A DNA stretch of 14,896 nt from Maricaulis sp965657935 (GTDB lineage: Bacteria > Pseudomonadota > Alphaproteobacteria > Caulobacterales > Maricaulaceae). Positions 1 through 7,480 of this stretch are shown one piece after another; positions within the stretch are counted from its first letter, which is position 1, and every line of letters starts with the position of its first letter. The stretch is from assembly GCA_965657935.1 (NCBI GenBank), contig CBFHQE010000077.1, forward strand, positions 1-14,896, read 5' to 3'. Made by a program: the position numbers and the translations under genes. A model generated the notes under the pieces. That model did not search any database, was not told the DNA's origin, and saw nothing but the letters and a program-made list of their open reading frames with translations.

Positions 1-221
1 TCATTGATGGCGGTCATTCCATGGACGCTGCGCTGGCTGATTACCGCGGCTGGGCGGGGCGCATCGTGAGCGGCGGCATACTGGCCATCCACGACGTGTT
101 TCCCAACCCGGAAGATGGGGGGCGTCCTCCATACGAGATCTGGAAACTTGCGCGTGACAGCGGGCTGTTTGAAGTTGTCAGTCGAACAGGAACGCTGGAA
201 GTCCTTCGCCGTCTGGCCTAG
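1..221 (+). CDS. Class I SAM-dependent methyltransferase, C-terminal fragment
   Basis: The reading frame is already open at base 3 and ends with TAG at 219-221, so only the last 72 residues are present and the start lies left of the window. The fragment begins with IDGGHS, followed by a D-rich helix and then GGILAIHDVF. This is the acidic-loop and strand-5 pattern of small Rossmann methyltransferases of the Methyltransf_24/TylF-like type. The end, GTLEVLRR, is a usual closing strand for that group. The SAM-binding glycine loop is outside the window, so the substrate cannot be judged. The gene converges on a glycosyltransferase/methyltransferase operon and overlaps its last gene by 44 bases. 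It may act in the same pathway, but that is inferred only from position. The fold assignment is fairly secure; the role is not. Confidence 0.8.
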   Translation, partial: IDGGHSMDAALADYRGWAGRIVSGGILAIHDVFPNPEDGGRPPYEIWKLARDSGLFEVVSRTGTLEVLRRLA

Positions 222-1287
222 ATGGCGTTTCCGGCATTTCCGGCAACACGGTGCGGATCAAAAGGTTCGAGCCCGATGTCAGCCCCTCAAGGGCATCGAG
301 AGCCATGATCATGGCGCCTGCGGTCCAGGACGGTCGCTCATAGGGCCAGATGACATCTTCCGCGAACTGCCAACCCATCCAGTAACCGCCTTCGCTGGCG
401 CGCAGCGGCTCCAGGTTTTCCAACAGGCTGCGGGCTTCATCACGCTTGCCGGCTGCAAGGCAGGCGAGGGCAAGTTCAGCCGTCTCTGCAGCGGTGACCC
501 AGGGTTCATCCGTCACACATCGACAGCCCAACCCGGCCTCGACGAATTCGTTCCAGCGCGCATAGAGCCGCGCCCGGCCGGTTTCAGCGGGGAGCACGCC
601 GGTCAGAACCGGATAATACCAATCCATCGCATACCGACGCCGATCAGTGCTGAAGCGGTCAAACCGCGCATCGTTCTCGCGTAATGCCGCGCCGACGGCC
701 CGCCGCGCGCTTTCCCAATGGGGGCGTTTGGCACCTACCAGCCGCGCCAGTAGCAGGCCGCATTCGATGGATTTGTACAGGCTGGCATTGCCCGCGCGCA
801 GACTGTCCACGTCTTCCAGCGTTTCATGCGGCTCCAGCCCGCGCCAGACAATGTCACCTCGGATGTTCTGATGGCGCAGGACGAACTCGATCGCGCTGTC
901 GACCATCGGCCAGTATCGTTCGGCCTTGTTCGCCGCATTCAGTGCGAGCAGGCTACGCAGGACTGTGACGGCGACATAGCCTGTGAAATTTGTGTCTCGC
1001 GCCTGCTCGGGCGCGCCGGGCGCGAGCCGGCGATTGTCATCATCCAGCGGCACAGACGCGCCAAGGTCGCCTGTGAACCCGCCGTCTGTGTCCTGTCTGA
1101 CCAAGAGACAATCCAGGCCCTTGAGCGTTTCCTCGGCATGCCCGGCAATCGCAAGACCCATAACGCTTTCGCCGTGGTTCCACGCGTCCCAGATACCGCG
1201 ATCGATCCAGGGTATGGACCCGTCCGGTCGTTGAAGCCTGCAGATATGGGCCGCGCTGTCGGCGATGATACGTAACGTGTCCATCAT
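178..1287 (-). CDS. Prenyltransferase/squalene-cyclase-like alpha-toroid protein
   Basis: A 369-residue protein. I chose the ATG at 1287-1285 because it overlaps the TGA of the upstream methyltransferase (ATGA); a second ATG follows at once at 1284. The longer ORF reaching 1386 would intrude into the methyltransferase. Repeated helical segments carry QW-like turns: QRPDGSIPW (19-27), QDTDGGF (65-71) and EGGYWMGW (299-306). These are typical of the alpha/alpha barrel of protein prenyltransferase beta subunits, squalene/hopene cyclases and related 'prenyltransferase' proteins. I see no DxDD acid motif of class II cyclases, and only LDDD at 81-84, so catalysis cannot be assumed. No signal peptide or membrane helix is evident. 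It is the third gene of an operon with a glycosyltransferase and a methyltransferase. Its C-terminal 14 codons overlap the convergent methyltransferase gene. The fold is likely; the reaction is unknown. Confidence 0.8.
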   Translation of the reverse strand: MMDTLRIIADSAAHICRLQRPDGSIPWIDRGIWDAWNHGESVMGLAIAGHAEETLKGLDCLLVRQDTDGGFTGDLGASVPLDDDNRRLAPGAPEQARDTNFTGYVAVTVLRSLLALNAANKAERYWPMVDSAIEFVLRHQNIRGDIVWRGLEPHETLEDVDSLRAGNASLYKSIECGLLLARLVGAKRPHWESARRAVGAALRENDARFDRFSTDRRRYAMDWYYPVLTGVLPAETGRARLYARWNEFVEAGLGCRCVTDEPWVTAAETAELALACLAAGKRDEARSLLENLEPLRASEGGYWMGWQFAEDVIWPYERPSWTAGAMIMALDALEGLTSGSNLLIRTVLPEMPETPSRPDGEGLPAFLFD

Positions 1288-2006
1288 CCGGCCTTGCGGA
1301 AATACATGACCACAGACTTGCCCATGAGCGGGTTGAGCAACCCGTCGAGGAAACGCGTCAGCCAGGGGCGTTGCAACAGGTCCCACTCGAGGAATTTGCG
1401 GTAGGTATTGACCAGACCGCTGTCCTCACGCTTGTCCCAGAGCGCGCATTGCAGCCACCAGTAGGGGCTGTGCAGACTATGCGCCCAGTGGCGTGCAAAT
1501 CGTTTGAAACCCTGTTTCTCGACCGAGTTCCTGAGTTGCGAGGAGCGGAAGATGCGCACATGTCCGCCCGGCGTGTTCTGATAGCCTTCCGAGAGCGCCC
1601 AGCAGATTTTCTCCGGCCAGTAGCGCGGCACCGAGGCGATGAAAAGGCCGCCCGGTTTCAGGATGCGAGAGATTTCCGAGAGAACGAGATCCGGGTCTGG
1701 CACGTGTTCAAGCACTTCGGAGCAAATGATGCGGTCGAAACAATCATCCGGGAAGGGCAAACGCCCCGCATCGCCTGCGGTCACAGAGGCTGAGCGTTGA
1801 TCGGATGCCGGATCGGGCGGCGGAAGTTCGAAAAAGCCTTCCCACGCGGCTTTGACCTCGCCGTGGGAAAGGTCGAGCCCGACGATTTCGAGCGGTATGT
1901 CATTCCAGTAGAGCGCGTGCAGGTGACGCCCACGGCCGCAACCGAGGTCGAGGACGCGCATGCCGGGCTCGAGGTCCAGATCCTCGAGGCGAACCGTAAC
2001 CATCAT
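1284..2006 (-). CDS. Class I SAM-dependent methyltransferase (Methyltransf_11-like)
   Basis: A 240-residue cytosolic methyltransferase. Motif I, VLDLGCGRGRH (18-28), binds SAM. The acidic residue ending strand 2 is in IVGLDLS (41-47), the post-strand-4 motif is IICSEVLEHV (93-102), and LKPGGLFIAS (116-125) is the usual strand 5. This combination is diagnostic of the UbiE/Methyltransf_11 family. The acceptor is not revealed by the motifs; the Trp/Tyr-rich C-terminal half (about 165-230) probably forms the substrate cap. The start at 2006 overlaps the TGA of the glycosyltransferase gene, with a second in-frame ATG immediately after it. Its own TGA overlaps the next gene in the same way, so all three are probably translated in a coupled fashion from one mRNA. 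Methylation of a sugar or lipid-linked intermediate made by the upstream enzyme is inferred from context. Confidence 0.88.
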   Translation of the reverse strand: MMVTVRLEDLDLEPGMRVLDLGCGRGRHLHALYWNDIPLEIVGLDLSHGEVKAAWEGFFELPPPDPASDQRSASVTAGDAGRLPFPDDCFDRIICSEVLEHVPDPDLVLSEISRILKPGGLFIASVPRYWPEKICWALSEGYQNTPGGHVRIFRSSQLRNSVEKQGFKRFARHWAHSLHSPYWWLQCALWDKREDSGLVNTYRKFLEWDLLQRPWLTRFLDGLLNPLMGKSVVMYFRKAG

Positions 2007-3301
2007 GAGCGGGCTCCACGTTCAGCAAGTGCTTCGGCGTAGAGGCGCGAGGCCGCCAGGGCATGGTGCTTCCACTGGAACAGGTCCTGTGCCCGTTCAG
2101 TCGCGCGCTGTCCGATTTCGGTGGCCATGCCCGGATCGTCCAGCAGACGTGCCAGATTGGCGGCCATTGCACCCGCATCACCGACAGGAGAGACCAGACC
2201 GCAATCACCAACGACTTCCGGTAACGCCCCGCCATCACTGGACACAACAGCCGCGCCGCAGGCCATGGCTTCGGCGGCCGGGAAACCAAATCCTTCGAAC
2301 CGTGCCGGACAGGCGACGACATGAGCACGGCGATAAAGCTCTGCCACATCCTCGCGGCTGAGCCCGCCGCCATCGACAACGCGGGAGGTCAGACCGTGTT
2401 GCTCAAGCGCGCGTTTTGCCGGTCCCTTGCGCAGCGTGCCGACGATGCGCAGCTTGACGTTCGGGCGCGCTGCCGCGACGCGGGCAACCGCCTCCAGCAG
2501 GACATCCAGCCCCTTGATCGGCGCATCGGCACTCGCCGTGGTCACGATCAGGCCCGGCTCGCGTTCGACCGCGCTGTCGAGATGGAAGATGGAGTGCTCG
2601 ATACCGTTGAAGGCAACCCGCACACGCTCGGTCGGTGTGTCGTAATGCTCGGCATGACTGTCCCGTGCCGCTGCAGAGACCGCGAGCATGCGCGGTAATT
2701 GCCGCGAGGTGCTGGCCTGCATCTTCACGAAACTGTACCAGCGCCGCGTGAGGGCGCGTTTCCACCAGCTTTCGCCGGCGGCAACCGCATAATCCAGATC
2801 GATCGAGATCGGGTGGTGGATGGTGGTGATGACGGGCAAGAGTTCATCAATGCGCACGAATGGCGAGGCGAGGGTCTGGTTGTCGTGCAGCACGTCGTAC
2901 TCACCGGCGTGCTGGCGCAGGTATTTCTCCAGCCGCAGGCCAAAGGAATAAAGCTCGCCAAAGGCGCCGGAATTATGCGCCAGCCATTCTGACAGATCAG
3001 CACGATTTGTGAGATGCTGGGGGCGCAAGGCGAGGAAGGCGTTTTTCTCTTCGAACAGGTCGAGTGATGGCAGTTCGATCAGATCAATGCCTTTGTCCAG
3101 TTCGGGGTACGGCGGGCCGGAAATCACCGTGACCATGTGGCCCAGTCCTGATAGCGCGCGTGTCAACTCGCGGATGTAAACGCCCTGGCCGCCAACATGC
3201 GGGTGGGAGCGATAACCGCTGACCAGAACCCGAAGCGGGCGAACCGGATCGCTGTCTGCTGCCATCTGGGAGGAGGAATGTGCAGTCGTTTCGAGAGTCA
3301 T
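2003..3301 (-). CDS. Glycosyltransferase family 4 (GT-B fold)
   Basis: A retaining GT-B glycosyltransferase of 432 residues if it starts at the ATG at 3301-3299; a later ATG at 3265 and a longer frame to 3370 are possible. The N-terminal domain has the glycine loop HVGGQGVYIRELTRAL (35-50), and the middle has the linker around HHPISIDLDYA. The C-terminal nucleotide-sugar domain shows the K of APIKGLDVLLEAV (263) and the EX7E pair in FEGFGFPAAEAMACG (E336 and E344), followed by SSDGGALPEVVG. These are standard GT4 landmarks. No signal peptide or membrane span is visible, so it should act in the cytosol or at the inner membrane face. No Shine-Dalgarno is clear at either ATG; I chose 3301 because a promoter-like sequence about 32 bases upstream would give a short leader. 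It is the first gene of the three-gene operon. Donor and acceptor are unknown. Confidence 0.87.
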   Translation of the reverse strand: MTLETTAHSSSQMAADSDPVRPLRVLVSGYRSHPHVGGQGVYIRELTRALSGLGHMVTVISGPPYPELDKGIDLIELPSLDLFEEKNAFLALRPQHLTNRADLSEWLAHNSGAFGELYSFGLRLEKYLRQHAGEYDVLHDNQTLASPFVRIDELLPVITTIHHPISIDLDYAVAAGESWWKRALTRRWYSFVKMQASTSRQLPRMLAVSAAARDSHAEHYDTPTERVRVAFNGIEHSIFHLDSAVEREPGLIVTTASADAPIKGLDVLLEAVARVAAARPNVKLRIVGTLRKGPAKRALEQHGLTSRVVDGGGLSREDVAELYRRAHVVACPARFEGFGFPAAEAMACGAAVVSSDGGALPEVVGDCGLVSPVGDAGAMAANLARLLDDPGMATEIGQRATERAQDLFQWKHHALAASRLYAEALAERGARS

Positions 3302-3332
3302 CTGATGAGGCTGTGTCCGATTTTGCGGGGAA

Positions 3333-3359
3333 CCTATAGAAGTGAACGCTGTTCGCCAA
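3333..3359 (-). promoter_or_regulatory. Predicted promoter of the glycosyltransferase operon
   Basis: Read on the minus strand there is TTGGCGA (3359-3353), 12 bases, then TCTATAGG (3340-3333). This resembles the Caulobacter-type housekeeping consensus (TTGaCG-like box, 10-14 bases, GCTATAWC-like box). Transcription would begin near 3326, giving about 25 bases of leader before the ATG at 3301. It is a pattern match only. Confidence 0.35.
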
Positions 3360-3423
3360 GCGTTTGACACCTATGCAGCGCTGTCTGGAAAGGTTATGGC
3401 GTGCCCCTCGGGACGCGATACAC

Positions 3424-4593
3424 ATGAACGCCAACACACTCAGATTTTCGGCCTATTTTGGCGCCTTTTACCTGACCCTGGGGGCATTCCTGCCCTATTT
3501 TCCGGTCTGGCTGGAGGGGCGTGGGATTTCGGCAGAGTGGATCGGCTGGATCGGTGCCGCCGGATATGCCGGGCGTTTCCTGATTTCACCGATTGCTGCG
3601 CGCTGGTCGGACAAGGCCCGTTTGCAACGCCACCCGATCAGCGCCATGGCGCTGACAACAATGGTGGCCTTTGTCATGCATCTGCCGACCAGCTCGCCGT
3701 GGCCCTTGCTGGTACTGGCATTTTTCGCTTCTGCCTGTTTCTTCGGCCAGGTGCCGCTGGTGGACGCGTTTGCCATGCGGGAATCGCAGGCCGGCAAGAT
3801 CCCGTTCGGTCCGGTTCGGGCGTTCGGCTCCGCCGTTTTCGTGATCGCCAATTTCATCGTCGGAGCTTTGCTGGACCTCACCGGCAGTGAGAGCGTGATC
3901 GTGTTTGTGGCCACCGGCGCAGTGTTTGTCTCAATCACAGCCTTCACCCTGCCAGAGGGTGAGCCGGCGGACGCCGAGGCTGGCCGGAAAATTGACTGGG
4001 TGCAATTTGGCCGCCTGGTGCGCGGCCCCCTCGGGTGGGCGCTGCTGGCATCGGCATGCATCCAGGGCGCACACGGATTTTACTACTATTTCTCGACCCT
4101 GGCTTGGGAGGCGCAAGGTCACAGCAAGTTTGTCATCGGTTCGCTGTGGGCAACCGGCGTGATGATCGAGATCGCTTTTCTCTGGTGGTCCGGCAAGGGC
4201 GTCCTGGGGCGAATGTCGCCCGCGCAATTGCTGGGCCTTGGTGCACTGGGGTCGCTTGTGCGGTGGGGATTGACGGCGCTGGGGCCACCGCTGCCTTTCC
4301 TCTTCATGCTGCAGCTGCTGCACGCGCTGACCTTTGCCGCGACGTATATCGGTTTCCTGCGCTTTGCTGTAGACTCTATTCCTCAACGACACACGGCAAC
4401 CGTTCAGGCCATCAACTCCGCGCTCTCAGGAGGCGTCATCATGGCTTTGGCCTCTGTGGCTTCAGGATATGCCTATGCCTGGGCAGGCCTCGGCGGCTTT
4501 GTGATCATGCTTGTTCCGGCCGCAATCGGCCTCGCGGCGGCAATTGCACTTCGTCGCTTTTCTGCACTCCCGCACGACAAAGAAATCGACTAG
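3424..4593 (+). CDS. MFS transporter, HcaT/3-phenylpropionate-like (MFS_1_like)
   Basis: A 389-residue inner-membrane transporter with about twelve hydrophobic segments. The N-terminus (FSAYFGAFYLTLGAFLPYFP) and the segment ISAEWIGWIGAAGYAGRFL, followed by a conserved SDK loop (residues 63-65), fit the MFS_1_like/LacY-NupG-HcaT group. So does the mid-protein GFYYYFSTLAWEAQGHS, which resembles the substrate helix of HcaT. Length matches HcaT (about 380 residues). I chose the ATG at 3424 because the added upstream residues (TTG at 3364, ATG at 3373) are polar and precede the first helix; no strong ribosome site supports any choice. It is divergent from the glycosyltransferase operon and ends 11 bases before the MCE permease gene, so it may be the first gene of that transcript. 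The substrate is unknown; HcaT carries aromatic acids, but this family annotation is loose. Confidence 0.83.
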   Translation: MNANTLRFSAYFGAFYLTLGAFLPYFPVWLEGRGISAEWIGWIGAAGYAGRFLISPIAARWSDKARLQRHPISAMALTTMVAFVMHLPTSSPWPLLVLAFFASACFFGQVPLVDAFAMRESQAGKIPFGPVRAFGSAVFVIANFIVGALLDLTGSESVIVFVATGAVFVSITAFTLPEGEPADAEAGRKIDWVQFGRLVRGPLGWALLASACIQGAHGFYYYFSTLAWEAQGHSKFVIGSLWATGVMIEIAFLWWSGKGVLGRMSPAQLLGLGALGSLVRWGLTALGPPLPFLFMLQLLHALTFAATYIGFLRFAVDSIPQRHTATVQAINSALSGGVIMALASVASGYAYAWAGLGGFVIMLVPAAIGLAAAIALRRFSALPHDKEID

Positions 4594-4604
4594 GCTGCCA
4601 ACCC

Positions 4605-5759
4605 ATGAGGGGTAAAGCATTATCACAGGTTGATTCGGCCGGTGTCGTCGTTCGCCAGGACGGCGCCAAGACGATCGTGGAGCTGCATGGTGACTGGACT
4701 GTCGAAACGATCGGCAGCACGGACGCCAACCTGCGACGTGTCGAGGAAACGACAGCGCCCGGCGATATCATCATCGATCTGACCCATCTCGGGCGGGTGG
4801 ATACATCCGGTGCGTTCATCATCGGCCGGGTGACCCGGCGGTGCGGTGAGCCCGATGGCGATTTCCACTTCATAGGCGACCACCCCACAGCGCGACGTCT
4901 GATCGAGGAAGTGCGTTCGCGCACAACTGTTTGCGCAGACGAACCGCCGGCCACATTCGGCTTTGGCAATGCCCTGGCCCGTATTGGCGCCGGGCTGGAA
5001 GCGATGATCGACGAGCTTCTCGATACGGTGGGCTTCCTGGGGCGCACCATTCTGGCCGGTATGAGCAGCCTGTTTGTGCCGTCTCGCCTGCGCCTGACGC
5101 CGACGATCTGGGCGATGGAGGAGGTTGGCGTCAACGCCATGCCCATCATCGCCACCCTGTCCTTTTTTATCGGCGCCGTTGTTGCCTATATGGGCGCCAA
5201 TCTTCTGCAAAGTCTGGGTTTCTCGGTGTTCACCGTCGAGCTCGTCGGCATTGCGGTCCTGCGCGAATTTGGTGTTCTGATCACAGCCATCATGCTCGCG
5301 GGCCGCTCCGACTCGGCATTCACCGCGCAAATTGGTGCCATGAAGATGCAGCAGGAGGTCGACGCCATGCGCGTATTGGGCCTCGATCCGTTTGAGGTGC
5401 TGGTCCTGCCGCGGGTCATCGCGTGTACCCTGATGGCGCCGCTGCTGACCTTTGGGGCCATGATTGCCGGCATATTCGGTGGCATGCTCGTGGCCTGGAG
5501 CGCCCAGGACATTTCGCCGTCGCTTTTCATCACCCGTTTTCATGAACAGCTCGACTGGAGCCATTTCCTTGTTGGAATGTCCAAAGCGCCTGTTTTCGGT
5601 TTGGTTGTCGCCATCATCGGTTGCCGTCAGGGCATGCAGGTCGGCGGCGATGTGGAATCGCTGGGCCGTCGTGTGACCGCGTCGGTGGTCCAGTCGATCT
5701 TCGCTGTTATCGTCTTGGAAGCCCTGTTCGCCATGCTTTATCTGGAGCTGGGCATATGA
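4605..5759 (+). CDS. MCE-type ABC transporter permease with N-terminal STAS domain (MlaE-like, LinK-type)
   Basis: A 384-residue permease. Residues 1-105 form a STAS-like (MlaB-type) domain: alternating strands and the loop HLGRVDTSGAF (61-71), equivalent to the conserved D-[ST]-x-G site of MlaB. Residues about 135-384 are the MlaE permease. Its signature runs from REFGVLITAIMLAGRSDSAF (220-239) through AQIGAMKMQQEVDAM and VLGLDPFEVLVLPRVIA, with about five membrane helices. The frame is open to 4035, but that part lies inside the MFS gene, so the ATG at 4605 is the sensible start, 11 bases after the MFS stop. Its TGA overlaps the ATPase start. MlaE dimers form the inner-membrane channel that moves lipids or other hydrophobic molecules between the membrane and the MCE ring. 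STAS fusion to MlaE is common in alphaproteobacteria (for example Sphingobium LinK). Confidence 0.92.
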   Translation: MRGKALSQVDSAGVVVRQDGAKTIVELHGDWTVETIGSTDANLRRVEETTAPGDIIIDLTHLGRVDTSGAFIIGRVTRRCGEPDGDFHFIGDHPTARRLIEEVRSRTTVCADEPPATFGFGNALARIGAGLEAMIDELLDTVGFLGRTILAGMSSLFVPSRLRLTPTIWAMEEVGVNAMPIIATLSFFIGAVVAYMGANLLQSLGFSVFTVELVGIAVLREFGVLITAIMLAGRSDSAFTAQIGAMKMQQEVDAMRVLGLDPFEVLVLPRVIACTLMAPLLTFGAMIAGIFGGMLVAWSAQDISPSLFITRFHEQLDWSHFLVGMSKAPVFGLVVAIIGCRQGMQVGGDVESLGRRVTASVVQSIFAVIVLEALFAMLYLELGI

Positions 5760-6529
5760 CGCAGGACGCCCTTATTTCAGTCCGGGACCTGCGTACGGCG
5801 TTTGGACCCCACGTCATTCACGAAAATCTGGATCTCGACATTCGTCGCGGGGAAATCCTCGGCCTCGTAGGGGGGTCCGGTACCGGCAAGACGGTATTGC
5901 TGAATACGATCCTGGGGCTGAAGCAACCCGATGGCGGCGATGTGTTTTTCGAGGGGCACCGCTATGGCGGCTTGTCCGTCGCAGAGCGGCGCAAGGTCAA
6001 TTCGCGCTGGGGGGTGCTGTTCCAGAACGGCGCGCTTTTTACCTCGTTGACGGTGCGTGAAAACGTCATGGCACCCCTACGGGAGCATGTCTCTATGCCC
6101 CCTGCGCTGATGGAAGAGATCGCGGGCATGAAGATCGGCCTGGCCGGTCTGTCTCCGGATGCGGCGGACCGCTATCCGTCCGAACTGTCCGGTGGTATGC
6201 GCAAGCGCGCGGCGCTTGCACGTGCCCTGGCGCTGGACCCCGATATCCTTTTCCTGGACGAGCCAACCGCGGGTCTTGACCCGATTGGCGCGGCGGCGTT
6301 TGACAGCCTCATCCTGGAATTGTCACAGGCCCTGGGCCTGACTGTGTTGATGATTACGCACGACCTCGACAGTCTTCATGCCATCTGCGACCGTGTCGCT
6401 GTACTGGCAGACAAGAAAGTCGAGGCCGTTGCGCCGATTGAAGCCTTGATGCGCAACCCGCATCCCTGGATTCAGGAGTATTTCCATGGACCGCGCGGCC
6501 GAGCCGCACTCGCGGGACAAGGGGGGTAA
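5756..6529 (+). CDS. MCE-type ABC transporter ATPase (MlaF-like, LinL-type)
   Basis: A 257-residue ATP-binding subunit on the cytosolic face of the MCE transporter. Walker A is GGSGTGKT (39-46), the Q-loop Gln is 90 in VLFQNGALF, the ABC signature is LSGGMRKR (144-151), Walker B is ILFLDEP (164-170) with catalytic E169, and the H-loop His is 202 in ITHDLDS. The segment FQNGALFTSLTVRENV and the C-terminal YFHGPRGRA are characteristic of MlaF and separate it from other importer ATPases. The start ATG at 5756 overlaps the permease TGA (ATGA), so translation is probably coupled. The next gene begins 3 bases after its stop. All catalytic motifs are intact. Confidence 0.94.
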   Translation: MTQDALISVRDLRTAFGPHVIHENLDLDIRRGEILGLVGGSGTGKTVLLNTILGLKQPDGGDVFFEGHRYGGLSVAERRKVNSRWGVLFQNGALFTSLTVRENVMAPLREHVSMPPALMEEIAGMKIGLAGLSPDAADRYPSELSGGMRKRAALARALALDPDILFLDEPTAGLDPIGAAAFDSLILELSQALGLTVLMITHDLDSLHAICDRVAVLADKKVEAVAPIEALMRNPHPWIQEYFHGPRGRAALAGQGG

Positions 6530-6532
6530 GAG

Positions 6533-7480
6533 ATGGAAACCAAAGCACATCACATTCTCGTCGGCCTGTTTGCGGTGACATTGATCACCGCAGGCATCCT
6601 GTTCACTTTGTGGATGGCCAAGGTCACCTCGGAGGAATTTTCCCAGTACGACATCGTCTTCGACGGCCCCGTGAGAGGTCTTCGCGAATCTGCGGAGGTC
6701 CGTTTCAACGGTATTCAGGTCGGCGAGGTGAAGGAGCTGGGGCTGGACGAGCAGAGCCGGGTGATCGCACGCATCGAAGTGCTCTCGCAAACGCCGCTGC
6801 GGGTCGACAGTTATGCTCAGCTCGAACCTCAGGGCCTGACAGGGCTGTCCTACATCCTGATCTCCGGGGGGTCGCCGGAGGCGCCGCGCCTGGAAAGCCA
6901 GATTGGTCGGCCGCCACCGCGCATCTTCGCCCGACGAGCCCAGCTTGAAGGTCTGGTTGAAGGTTCAGAGGATGTGCTGGACGCGGCCCAGATTGCGCTC
7001 ATCCGTCTCTCCGACCTTTTGAGCGAGGATAATGTGGACGAGGTGGCGGAAACCCTGGCCAATCTGCGCGAAATCACTGAGCGCCTGTCAGAAGAGGGGG
7101 CTCTGATCGAGGATGCCCGGGAAACCCTGGCTCAGATCAATACGGCCGCCCAGGATATATCGGTTGCAGCGCAATCACTGCAGGAATTCTCCGAGACGAC
7201 GACCACATTTGTGGCCAATGACCTGACCGCTGCGGTCAACGAGACGACACTTGCAGCGATGGCGGTCAACCAGGCGGCTGTCGACACCAATACATTGGTT
7301 CAGGCCGTGACGCCGGCGCTGGAGGACTTCGCTGACAACGGCCTCAACAATATCACGCGTTCCGCGGCCAATCTGCAACGCCTGACCGAGGCGCTGGAGC
7401 GCATTTCAGCTGATCTTGAAAATAATCCCGGCGGATTTATCGCCGGTTCACCGCGTGAGACCGTGGAGATTCCGCAATGA
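6533..7480 (+). CDS. MCE (MlaD-family) periplasmic substrate-binding protein (LinM-type)
   Basis: A 315-residue protein anchored by one N-terminal helix (about 7-28, preceded by METKAHHILVG). It then has one MCE domain (about 38-115) with the typical GPVRGLRESAEVRFNGI, QVGEVKELGLD and GLTGLSYILISGG stretches. Residues about 135-300 are a long Ala/Leu-rich amphipathic helical tail with heptad-like spacing, ending in a short polar C-terminus. MCE proteins form hexameric rings in the periplasm that carry hydrophobic substrates, and the helical tail can extend the channel. A purine-rich GGGGGGTAAGAG lies just before the ATG and is a better ribosome site than most in this window. It is longer than E. 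coli MlaD (about 180 residues) because of the helical tail, which is normal for Lin/Mce-like versions. Confidence 0.92.
   Translation: METKAHHILVGLFAVTLITAGILFTLWMAKVTSEEFSQYDIVFDGPVRGLRESAEVRFNGIQVGEVKELGLDEQSRVIARIEVLSQTPLRVDSYAQLEPQGLTGLSYILISGGSPEAPRLESQIGRPPPRIFARRAQLEGLVEGSEDVLDAAQIALIRLSDLLSEDNVDEVAETLANLREITERLSEEGALIEDARETLAQINTAAQDISVAAQSLQEFSETTTTFVANDLTAAVNETTLAAMAVNQAAVDTNTLVQAVTPALEDFADNGLNNITRSAANLQRLTEALERISADLENNPGGFIAGSPRETVEIPQ

Noticed and set aside
826..1275. A 149-residue plus-strand ORF, and another at 115-684, opposite the toroid protein gene
   Set aside because: No recognisable motif or ribosome site, and antisense to a protein with repeated QW-like turns.
3364..3369. 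TTGACA as a -35 box for the MFS gene
   Set aside because: The hexamer is perfect, but the only -10-like sequence (TTATGG at 3394) is 24 bases away and nothing better lies at normal spacing. It may still be part of a promoter, but I cannot support one.
4623..5564. A 313-residue minus-strand ORF opposite the MlaE-like gene
   Set aside because: Rich in His, Asp, Arg and Gln without domains, lies wholly antisense to a gene with clear MlaE motifs; a typical shadow in GC-rich DNA.
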